A DNA stretch of 64,000 nt from DATKZS01 sp035527835 [NCBI: bacterium] (GTDB lineage: Bacteria > RBG-13-61-14), in NCBI GenBank assembly GCA_035527835.1, contig DATKZS010000109.1:1-64000 (forward strand), written 5' to 3'. The position numbers and the translations under genes are program-made. Every line of letters begins with the position of its first letter. Positions within the stretch are counted from its first letter, which is position 1. Positions 1-7,093 of the stretch are shown piece after piece. A model generated the notes under the pieces. It saw only the letters and a program-made list of their open reading frames with translations. It made no database searches and was not told the DNA's origin.

Positions 1-1
1 C

Positions 2-97
2 GCTGACCTCCATGGGTATCTGCGCAGCACCCAGCGCCAGCCCACGGTGGTCCGCTCCTTTTTCCGCGCGCCCAGCGTGCGCTACGCGGCGGCATGA
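2..97 (+). CDS. C-terminal tail of an unidentified protein (partial)
   Basis: An open frame enters from the left edge and ends at TGA 95-97, giving a basic 31-residue tail that includes LRSTQRQPTVVRSFF and ends VRYAAA. Codon use is GC-rich like most of the window and unlike the AT-rich DNA that begins directly after its stop. I do not recognise the family from the tail alone. Its stop lies at the left edge of the island at 98-2385, so the island was probably inserted just behind this gene, or the gene's own terminal codons were replaced at the junction. Confidence 0.5.
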   Translation, partial: ADLHGYLRSTQRQPTVVRSFFRAPSVRYAAA

Positions 98-844
98 AAA
101 TGAGGGAAAATTGTCCAAATTACCTTGCTCCCCTTAATAAGTAATAATTCTGACAGCCCTTTCCCTCTTCCTTGCGGAACGAATCTAAGAACGCTGATTT
201 TGTTAATGAGCATTTCTTTCGCAAAAGCTACAAGTTGAGCAAGCTTGTGATAGTTGTATGGGAAAGGAATAAAATGGAATTCTGTTTGAATTTCATTTTT
301 AACACAATATCCCGCTGAGTTACTACCCCGGTCGCTAAATAGGTGACACATGAAAGCGTCAACATGGGCATTTATCCCGTTTTTAATCCAAGAGTGTAAC
401 CTATTTAGCGGCCTCATTAGTAATAGTCTTCTGGAAGCTTCCCCTTGAGAGGGTTATGATTTCATGGTCTTCTTTTGACGGCCCGAACAAGCTGAATATT
501 GTTTTTTTGAGTCCAGCCTCCTTTAGTCTTGAAATCTTGTGCTCAAATTCATCATCATTACCTGATGTATATAGTACAACGTCAACATCGGACTTCCCGC
601 CCATGGTTACAACCTCAAGAAGTTCAGGCCACCAGAGTAATGGTTCACCACCTGAGAAAGCTACCTCATTAATACCCATATCAATTGCTTCATTTAAAAT
701 CCTCAAGCAATCTTTAAAAGACATATCTAAGGTTGAGTTCGGTCCTGCTTCGCTTGAGCAATGACAACAAGATAGAGGGCACCTATGGGTAACTTCAAAC
801 TTGAGTTCCTTTAATATGAAAGGTGGTTGGTGGTACTTAATCAT
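98..844 (-). pseudogene. Radical SAM protein, disrupted and 3'-truncated
   Basis: The first frame (844 down to 401) encodes an N-terminal radical SAM domain with the 4Fe-4S motif CPLSCCHC (Cx3Cx2C, near residue 22) and the GGEP motif. It stops at a TAG. A second frame (417 downward) carries the expected continuation, including TEFHFIPF and SVLRFVPQGRG, which are typical of this radical SAM group. The break coincides with a palindromic insert at 333-410. The 3' end runs into unrelated sequence at about 100-140, so the C-terminal part is gone. It is the last gene of a minus-strand trio with the two genes upstream and is AT-rich. I infer a role in modifying a thymine base, by context only. It is almost certainly non-functional as read. 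Confidence 0.8.
333..410. repeat. 78-bp palindromic insert in the radical SAM gene
   Basis: Arms CGCTAAATAGGTGACAC (333-349) and GTGTAACCTATTTAGCG (394-410) are inverted copies of 17 bp with one mismatch, around a 44-bp loop. The arms sit exactly where the radical SAM reading frame breaks. Aligning the two protein halves to the family's usual spacing suggests roughly 100 bp of foreign DNA between 311 and 412. It resembles a small MITE- or REPIN-like element; no transposase is present. Confidence 0.65.
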
Positions 845-860
845 AATCTGTTAAGATTCC

Positions 861-1964
861 TTAGGCAATCGCATCGTTTATTCCCCACTTCGGCGGATAC
901 CAATAATTGATTTTATTTAGTTTGGGTTTGAAAATCTGCTTAATCCTTTTCCTCTTGTTGTTACCTTGAATATCCGGATGAGCAATCCTCGCATATTTAG
1001 ATATTTCGCAAAAAAGATTCTGGCAATCAACAAGCTTAAGTCTTCTGCCCCAGATAGTCTTAAATTGTATATCGAGCATATTGAAAAATTCATCCTGTCT
1101 TTCTGTAACCATCCTTATGAGATCCATCTCGTTAATTCCACCTAGATCGGAGAAGCACTTTCTAATCCCATCAATAGCTCCCGGCCCAGGGATAACAAAT
1201 TGCATTTCAGAGAAGTTTAAGACCTTACTGTAGTTAATATCGGTAACTAACTGAAAGGCCAGGAAGTCTCCTATTAGAGGATAAAATTTCAGTAGCTCAA
1301 AGGCATGCTCCATGCTTTCAGACTCTGATAATTTTAAGGGAAGATCGTCCTCAATCATCATTTCAATTAATCTTAATATGTTTCTATGTTTCCTTTTAAG
1401 ACGTAACCCTTTCGCCCTTGAGGGCATGATATAAGCGGCAGAGAAAATTGGGGATCCTGAACGCATCGCTTTCATTAATATCGAATCAAAGCATTTATAT
1501 GAATAATCAGCATAATTAATTGTTCCAACTTCCTTGCTTATTATTTCCCATGTCTCGATCTTGTTGAATAGCCTAAAAAGCAATATTCGAAACACGGTAT
1601 CACTATTAGACCAATCTCCATTATAAATTACATTTCTTATCATATACTGGCTCACGCGGTCAGATGCCCGATATGCATTTGTAAACTTGTATTTCTGTAG
1701 AATTTTATCTTCTGTCCATGGGGGCCTTTCGTTTGAAAGTCTTCTGAAAAATATATTTTGTCTTTCAGCCGCAAACCTCCAAAAAGTCTCAAACACTTTT
1801 GTCGGCTTTGCTGGAAATAAGCGGGAATAAAGATCGGCATTGTTCAGTTGTTTACCATAATGCTCCTTTTCTTCAAATGCCTCAAACGATCTCTGCAATG
1901 GAGTTTCAAAGGCATTACTATTATTAATAAGAGATGATTCGGATTTTATCCCCCCTTTTTTCAT
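861..1964 (-). CDS. 5-hmdU DNA kinase / alpha-glutamyl-putrescinyl-thymine pyrophosphorylase-like helical protein
   Basis: About 367 residues, all-helical. The family signature is visible in order: ERQNIFFRR, PPWTEDKILQKYKFTNAYR, DRVSQY, a VFRILLFRLFNK segment, PGPGAIDGIRKCF, and near the C-terminus KYARIAHPDIQG. These match the helical domain known from phage enzymes that act on 5-hydroxymethyluracil in DNA (5-hmdU kinase and the alpha-glutamyl/putrescinyl-thymine pyrophosphorylases). Start chosen at ATG 1964, which overlaps the TGA of the upstream thymidylate-synthase-like gene as ATGA and has GGAAAAG ahead of it; an upstream in-frame start at 1997 is less likely. This is the only gene of the cassette that looks full length. 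Function in this host is inferred from family and context. Confidence 0.8.
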   Translation of the reverse strand: MKKGGIKSESSLINNSNAFETPLQRSFEAFEEKEHYGKQLNNADLYSRLFPAKPTKVFETFWRFAAERQNIFFRRLSNERPPWTEDKILQKYKFTNAYRASDRVSQYMIRNVIYNGDWSNSDTVFRILLFRLFNKIETWEIISKEVGTINYADYSYKCFDSILMKAMRSGSPIFSAAYIMPSRAKGLRLKRKHRNILRLIEMMIEDDLPLKLSESESMEHAFELLKFYPLIGDFLAFQLVTDINYSKVLNFSEMQFVIPGPGAIDGIRKCFSDLGGINEMDLIRMVTERQDEFFNMLDIQFKTIWGRRLKLVDCQNLFCEISKYARIAHPDIQGNNKRKRIKQIFKPKLNKINYWYPPKWGINDAIA

Positions 1965-2365
1965 GTCTTTTCCGCTTCTTTGTTCTCTTTGTTCCAATCA
2001 GGAATTGTCTCCTTAAGCTTACTAATGAATTCTGAAGCATCTTTCTTTTTGACCTTGCCTGGAGCCGCAACTGTTGCTATGCAATGCACAGTTGTGAGCT
2101 GCAATCCCATTTCATGCGCCATGAACTGTCCCAATTGATAAAGGCCGAGATAATTTCCATATGCCCTTTCAAAGATGTGTTGCTTCGCGTAAAGTCCGAT
2201 CACGATAAGATCGTTCTCCTCAGGAGAAAACAAGACATGCTGAAGGCAAGGAAAGCCCCTTCGCCTTTGATGAGAATGATCCAAGGCCGGGTCAAATATC
2301 GCTGCCTGAAGCGCGCTTCGGCGATGGTTATCTTTGTCTACAAAGGTTTCTATTATATGATCCAA
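1961..2365 (-). pseudogene. Thymidylate synthase-like protein, 5'-truncated
   Basis: The 134 residues match the catalytic and C-terminal region of the thymidylate synthase/dNMP hydroxymethylase superfamily. RRRGFPCLQ contains the nucleophile cysteine context, GNYLGLYQLGQFMAHEMGL the nucleotide-site helix and HCIATVAAP a late strand. The N-terminal half expected for this fold is absent. The frame stays open upstream through repeat sequence to about 2540 but has no homologous residues there, and the only start is a TTG at 2363-2365. In phages, members of this superfamily make hydroxymethyl-dUMP for hypermodified DNA. Coupled by a 4-base overlap to the kinase-like gene downstream. Probably inactive because of the truncation. 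Confidence 0.75.
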
Positions 2366-2398
2366 TTGATTAATTGGATGATCCTTTGAGCTATGAGC

Positions 2399-2625
2399 GG
2401 GGCAGGGGGTCAGACCCTGACTTGTTAGTTTAATTGCTGCCTCCCGCTCCCGATAAAAGCCGTTCCCTGCCGCCTCGCCTCGAAGGCGCGCCGGCGCTTT
2501 GGATTGGGGCGGGGGGTCAGACCCTGACTTGCTGACTTGTTAGTTTAATTGCTGCCTCCCGCTCCCAATGAAAGCTGTTCCCTGCCGCCTCGCCTCGAAG
2601 GCGCGCCGGCGCTTTGGATTGCGCA
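2399..2625. repeat. Tandem duplicated unit of about 110-120 bp
   Basis: Two head-to-tail copies of a unit with the core GGGGTCAGACCCTGACTTG, then GTTAGTTTAATTGCTGCCTCCCGCTCCC and a segment running CGCCTCGCCTCGAAGGCGCGCC to GCTTTGGATTG. They begin near 2399 and near 2511. The second copy has an extra CTGACTTG. The core is a palindrome of the kind recognised by REP-associated tyrosine transposases. The array abuts the right end of the relic cassette. Confidence 0.75.
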
Positions 2626-3700
2626 AGCTTGCTTGCGCTTTGGTTCCGGGAGCTTGCTCCCGGATGGATTGAAAAGCTTGTTCCGGGGACCGGCAAGCAA
2701 GCTTGCCGATCTAAAGCGGATGATCCGCCTCAGGCGGCGGCAAGCCGCTTGCAGCGGCGCAACCGCGCGCACTCCAAATCGCTCCCCGCCGAAATTTCAA
2801 ACCACAAACCTCAAACCCCAAACCTCAAACCTCTTCTCCCCTTGGTGTCTTGGTGGTTTTCTTTCTCTTCTCTCTTCTTCCCCTCTTCTCAATTACCTTC
2901 ATACCCTTGGTGTCTTGGTGGTTCTCTTCTTCTTCTCTTCTCTTCTCCCCTCTTCCCCGCCCTTATACCAACATCCATTGCAAACGCAAGCAGATATTAT
3001 CGGTAAAATTTACCTGTCGGGGTGCGACGTTTTTACATATTATAGGGGGGCAATTCGGGGTTTGAGGTTTGGGGTTTGTGGTCTGTGGTTGAACAGGGGA
3101 GAGGAGGAGAAAAAAGTGTATAGGCACGCTCAACAAGGGCCTCGAAAGCGGTTATTTGGGTGCGACGTTTCGTGGCCTGATTTGTGGGACAGAGTGGCCC
3201 GGGTTTCAGGCCGCGGGTGGCCCGGACGGTGGGACGCGGGAGGCCGGAGATTGGGCCAGCCGTGGTCCAGTTCAGGGTCTTCGCGGCCTGGGCCCTGGGC
3301 CTCAAAATTCAGGCCACGGGCGGCCAACTCCCGGATTTCTTTGGACCCCGGGTCTAAAACGGGGGAAAATTTTCCGGGAAACGGCCTCTGCGGCCTAAAT
3401 TTGACGACAGTGGTCAAGGCCCAAATTTTTTTCTTCCATTTGCTTCCCCGTGTTCCCCGTTCCTCGTTCCGAGTTCCCCTCTCCCCGTTCCCCGCTCGTC
3501 GCCCCTCGCTCCCCGCTCCTCGCTCCTGGCTTCCTGCTTCTTGCCCCTGGCTTCTTGCTTCTGGATTCTTGCTTCTGGCTTCTGGATTCTTGCTTCTTGC
3601 TTCTGGATTCTTGCTTCTGGCCCCTGGCTGCTGGCTACTGGCTACGGGCTTCTATCGGCTTCGCGGATTTGCTCAGCGGCGGCCGGCGTGATAATTTTTA
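2626..3700. other. Gene-free region filled with low-complexity and short-period repeats
   Basis: No convincing gene on either strand. In order it holds GC-rich hairpin-prone DNA (2626-2780), CAAACCTCAAACC runs (2800-2832), two direct copies of CCCTTGGTGTCTTGGTGGTT (about 2839-2858 and 2904-2923) each followed by a CTTCTTCTC-rich pyrimidine tract, a 13-bp direct repeat GGGTGCGACGTTT (near 3018 and 3157), a stretch dense in GGCC (3135-3430), GTTCCCCGTTCCTCG runs (3450-3525) and TTCTTGCTTCTGGC runs (3530-3650). Long open frames here are by-products of low complexity. Confidence 0.7.
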
Positions 3701-3706
3701 TAGGTT

Positions 3707-5404
3707 ATGGCGGAGAACAAGATGGAGCTGATGAAGATTGCGGACAGCGGGGACCTGGCGGAGGTTCCGTTCGGTCGGGTGTTTTACCGTTTTTGCCGGG
3801 AGAAGCGGACCGGTGTTCTGGATGTTCGGGACAAGCCGGCGGCCGGGGGCGGCAGGATTTTGAAGCGGGTGATGATGGTTGAGGGCTCGCGGTTCGCGGC
3901 TCAGGGCGGGAGCGCGATGGAGACGCTGCCGCAGATCCTGTTGGACCAGGGCAAGCTGACCCCGGATGGTTTTGAGGCGCTGAAGGCGGAGTTGAAGGGC
4001 GATTGGGGGAAGATGGAGCAGAAGGTGCTGGCGGGCGCGGTGGTGCCGGGGTCGGAGATCCCGGAGCTTCTGGCGCTGCAGGCGGAACTGAAGGTGCGGT
4101 CGCTGCTGTGCCTGTTCCGCGGGCATTACGATTTCAAGCCCCAGCCGGTTTCGCAGGTTATGGGCAAGCACATCCTGATGCCGTTCGGGGTTGAAAAGGC
4201 TCTGTTGGAGGGCGCGATCGAGCACTACCCGGCGGCGCGGATCAATAAGGAGTTTCCGGGGATCGAGAAGAAGAATTTCCGGCCGGCGGGTGATTTCAAG
4301 GAACGGATCGGCGGGTTCGGGCTGCCGCCGAGCGTTCTGCGGTGGCTGCGGTCGTCGCCGGAGTCGTTTTCGTGGGACGGGTTGTTGCAGGGCGCGCCGG
4401 TGGGTGCGGAGCAGGCGGCGGTGATGCTGCTGGCGCTTTATTTCACCGAGGTGATCGTTCTGGCGCGGGCGGACGATGATTTTCCGGTGGGGCGGGCATA
4501 TCTGGAGGCGCGGGAGGAAGCGGTTTCCCGGGCGGAACAGAAAGAGGAGAAGCGGGCGGCCGCCGAGCTCAAGTCCGACGAGACCAAGGCGGAGAAGGAG
4601 GAGAAGAAGGCGGAGAAGTCGGCGGAGCCGAAGCTCCCGATCGAGGAGATGCTGGACAAGGAGATGAGCGACGCGGAGACGCTCAAGGAGATCGAGCGGC
4701 TGCTGACGACGGCGCACAATACCAAGGGCACGTATTTCGATTTGCTGGGGCTGAAGGAGAGCACCCCGACCTCGAAGATCAAGCAGGTTTATTTCAAGTT
4801 CGCCAAGAAGTTCCACCCGGACGCGAACCCGGAGCTGTTCAAGGGCGAGGTCAAGGATCGGGTGGAGGAGTTGTTCACGAAGCTCTCCGAGGCCTACAAC
4901 ACGCTCGCGGACGGAGAGTCGCGGCAGCAGTACGCGAACTCGCTGAAGAGCCAGGTCTCGAAGCAGGACATGGAGAAGGGGCAGCGGGCGATCGAGGCGG
5001 AGATGGATTTCCAGAAGGCGGAGGTCCTGCTCAAGCGCTCGGCGTGGGCCGAGGCCGCGGGGCTGTTGGAGCGCGCGGCGCAGCTCCAGGCGGACGAGCC
5101 GGAGTACGGGCTGTACCTGGCGTGGGCGCGCTACAAGCAGAAGGGGCCGTCGGAGGCCGCGCGGGCGCAGAAGGCGATCAAGGCGGCGCTGGACAAGCGG
5201 CCCAAGGTGGCGGACGGCTATTATTACCTGGGCCAGTTGGCCAAGGACGAGGGGAACCTGGACAAGGCCGAGGAATATCTCAGCAAGGCCTCGCAAATGA
5301 AGCCGCACGATATTGACATCAAGCGCGAGCTCCAGCTCATGCAGCGGCGCCGGGTCAAGGAGGCCACCACCAAAAAGGGCGGGCTGTTCGGGAAGAAGAA
5401 GTGA
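3707..5404 (+). CDS. DUF4388 (PATAN)-DnaJ-TPR protein
   Basis: 565 residues. The N-terminus (about 15-230) resembles DUF4388/PATAN regulatory domains (GRVFYRFCREKRTGVLDV, then ILLDQGKLTPDGFEAL). A charged Glu/Lys/Ala linker spans about 265-315. A J domain follows at about 343-410 (YFDLLGLKES, with the HPD triad near residue 370), which should stimulate an Hsp70 ATPase. The C-terminal 130 residues are TPR-like. ATG 3707 has a poor ribosome site; ATG 3722 (MELMKIAD) is preceded by GGAG at a good distance and is an equally good start. No dnaK or grpE nearby, so the partner chaperone is elsewhere. Probably a cytoplasmic regulator or adaptor, as in delta-proteobacteria-like genomes. Confidence 0.8.
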   Translation: MAENKMELMKIADSGDLAEVPFGRVFYRFCREKRTGVLDVRDKPAAGGGRILKRVMMVEGSRFAAQGGSAMETLPQILLDQGKLTPDGFEALKAELKGDWGKMEQKVLAGAVVPGSEIPELLALQAELKVRSLLCLFRGHYDFKPQPVSQVMGKHILMPFGVEKALLEGAIEHYPAARINKEFPGIEKKNFRPAGDFKERIGGFGLPPSVLRWLRSSPESFSWDGLLQGAPVGAEQAAVMLLALYFTEVIVLARADDDFPVGRAYLEAREEAVSRAEQKEEKRAAAELKSDETKAEKEEKKAEKSAEPKLPIEEMLDKEMSDAETLKEIERLLTTAHNTKGTYFDLLGLKESTPTSKIKQVYFKFAKKFHPDANPELFKGEVKDRVEELFTKLSEAYNTLADGESRQQYANSLKSQVSKQDMEKGQRAIEAEMDFQKAEVLLKRSAWAEAAGLLERAAQLQADEPEYGLYLAWARYKQKGPSEAARAQKAIKAALDKRPKVADGYYYLGQLAKDEGNLDKAEEYLSKASQMKPHDIDIKRELQLMQRRRVKEATTKKGGLFGKKK

Positions 5405-5479
5405 AGAAATTATGAATTAATAATTAAGAGTTAAAAATGGCCGGATAAATAAACGCGATTTTTCATGACTCATCAATTT

Positions 5480-5511
5480 TTACTTTTTACTTTTTACCTT
5501 TTACTTTTGTC
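5480..5511. repeat. TTTTTAC-type short tandem repeat
   Basis: Four to five degenerate copies of a TTTTTACTTT unit lie directly ahead of the PHP gene start. They leave no recognisable ribosome site, so translation of the next gene may depend on an unstructured A/T-rich leader. Confidence 0.6.
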
Positions 5512-6063
5512 ATGAAGTGCGCATTACACGTCCATACCAACCTCTCCGACGCGGCCCTCACCCCGGATGAAGTGTTGAAGATTTACGCGGACCTCGGGTT
5601 CGGGATGGTGGCCATCACGGACCACGAGTTCCTGCTCCGCGACAACTACGTCGCGCTGGTGCAGGGGGCCAGGCACCGCGGGATGGCGGTGGCGGCGGGG
5701 GTCGAGGTGGACTGGGAGCCGTGGAACTACCACCACCTGCTGCGCATCTCCGGCACGCGCGAGACGCTGCACGTGCTGGCGCACCCCGGCGCGTATTACC
5801 TGGAAATCGAGGAGGTGAACGCGCGGCTCGGGTCAACGCCTTTTGCCGTGGACGCGGTCGAGGTGACGCACCGCGGCTTTTATACTCCGAAATACGACAC
5901 GGACCTGATCGCCGCGCCCAGGATCGCCACCGACGACGCGCACGAGCCCCACGAGTGCGGCCGCGCCTGGATCGAAATGGCCGACACCCGCGACCTGGAC
6001 CGGGCGCTCCGGGCCGTGAAGGCCGGGGACTTCGAGGTGAGGTTCTTCAGAAATAGTAGATAG
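5512..6063 (+). CDS. PHP-domain metal-dependent phosphoesterase
   Basis: 183 residues. PHP superfamily motifs appear in order: HVHTNLSD (HxH metal ligands, residues 6-8), AITDHEF (Asp-His), a Glu in GVEVDWEP, LAHPGAY (His) and ATDDAHEP near the C-terminus (Asp-His). Such proteins hydrolyse phosphoester bonds with two or three metal ions; the substrate cannot be told from sequence. It is short, with no insertion domain, which points to a small-molecule phosphoesterase such as those acting on nucleoside 3',5'-bisphosphates rather than a polymerase-associated domain. It stands alone between two repeat-rich spacers. The final codons border a TAGTAGATAGTAG repeat. Confidence 0.8.
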   Translation: MKCALHVHTNLSDAALTPDEVLKIYADLGFGMVAITDHEFLLRDNYVALVQGARHRGMAVAAGVEVDWEPWNYHHLLRISGTRETLHVLAHPGAYYLEIEEVNARLGSTPFAVDAVEVTHRGFYTPKYDTDLIAAPRIATDDAHEPHECGRAWIEMADTRDLDRALRAVKAGDFEVRFFRNSR

Positions 6064-6115
6064 TAGCAAGTAGCCGGTAGCCAGGGAAATGCTTCAATCT
6101 GTTTGGCTCTCATTC

Positions 6116-6227
6116 TTCAGCCCTGAAAGGGCCAAAATAAGATAGCCCAGGGTTGGCCGTCCTCGGCCTACCCTGGGATATCGGAGCCCATAATATCCTT
6201 TTCAGCCCTGAAAGGGCGAAATAAAAA
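6116..6227. repeat. Two copies of a CAGCCCTGAAAGGGC palindromic element
   Basis: TTCAGCCCTGAAAGGGC occurs at 6116-6132 and 6201-6217, each followed by an AAATA-rich tail. Between them CCCAGGG...CCCTGGG (6146-6177) makes another hairpin. The pattern is familiar as a dispersed intergenic repeat in several bacterial phyla. The rest of the spacer 6064-6394 shows no gene. Confidence 0.65.
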
Positions 6228-6394
6228 TGGTCCCTTGCGCGCGTTATTCGCTGAATAATCATCTTTGATTCGGATACACCACAATAGAGAAGAAAGGCAA
6301 GGATGAAGTACAGAGGCCGATGCAATTAGATTTCATCCTTCACCCTTCATACTTTTTTTACTTTCGCCCCGCCATCCACCGGCGGTGACATATC

Positions 6395-6952
6395 ATGGCT
6401 GACGAGCCGAACAGCAACGAGCTTTTAGCGGTCCGCCCCGCGGTCACGGCGGGCGACGCGGCCCTGCGGCTCCGGCTCCGCTCGCCCTGGCCGCCTTTTT
6501 TTAAGATCAAGATGGAAAAGACGGAACTCGTCTGGCTCCCGCACTACCTGTTCACGCTGCGGCTCGCGCACAAGGGAAACGAGGAAAAGGTGGAGGCGGC
6601 GGTGGACGCGGTGGCCGGCCATTTCGCGCACTGGAAGGCGGACAAGGAAAGGATGGAGAGCGCGGCGGGTCAAGAGTTCGAGATAGGTTTCATGCTCACG
6701 CCAGAGGAGGCGAGGGCGAGGCTCATCGAAGAATACCGCTGGGTCATGATCGCCACCGCGCTCAAAACGCGCAAGCGCTTCGAGATAAAAGACGTGCTCC
6801 CAGGCCCCCGCGCCTACTACCCCTTCTTCGCCGGCTACTACCGCTCCCGCCACCAATGGCGCTTCGAGGTCCTCGACGCCGTCTCCGGCCTGCGCCAGGG
6901 CGGCAAGGTCCGGGAGGCGCTGTTGATGGGATGGATGGGATGTGGGGATTGA
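6395..6952 (+). CDS. Conserved protein of unknown function
   Basis: 185 residues, no signal peptide or membrane segment. It has a central helical, charged stretch and a C-terminal PFFAGYYRSRHQWRFEVLDAVSG. I have a faint memory of that combination (an aromatic GYYR/GYFR block followed by a DAVSG block) from short uncharacterised proteins, but assign no function. Start at ATG 6395 after a GC-rich leader; no strong ribosome site. The C-terminal MGWMGCGD is encoded by a GGGATGGATGGGATG repeat, so the true homologous end may be a few residues earlier. Confidence 0.6.
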   Translation: MADEPNSNELLAVRPAVTAGDAALRLRLRSPWPPFFKIKMEKTELVWLPHYLFTLRLAHKGNEEKVEAAVDAVAGHFAHWKADKERMESAAGQEFEIGFMLTPEEARARLIEEYRWVMIATALKTRKRFEIKDVLPGPRAYYPFFAGYYRSRHQWRFEVLDAVSGLRQGGKVREALLMGWMGCGD

Positions 6953-7093
6953 GACTTGAGGCTTCTGGGATGTATTTAGACCCTGAAAGGACGATTATGA
7001 TCCGATGGCGCGGTGATGGTAGAATATCGCTAATTTATATCATGCACTTTTCGAGATCTCGCCGGAGCCAGTTCCGGTCAAGAGGAAATCAAC

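Noticed and set aside
2838-2965. Possible CRISPR array from the repeated CTTGGTGTCTTGGTGG
   Set aside because: Only two direct copies, spacer-like parts are pyrimidine runs, and no cas genes are nearby.
2549-3691. Long plus-strand open frame (380 codons) and others in the repeat-rich spacer
   Set aside because: The predicted protein is mostly low-complexity repeats such as LLASGFLLLA, and the same stretch is open in several frames and on both strands.
3698-5308. Long minus-strand frame opposite the DnaJ-like gene
   Set aside because: The product is Arg/Leu/Pro-rich, a common shadow of GC-rich plus-strand genes; the plus strand encodes a clear J domain.
6110-6325. Minus-strand frame ending SYFGPFRAEE
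   Set aside because: It is a translation of the CAGCCCTGAAAGGGC repeat and has no homology-like features.
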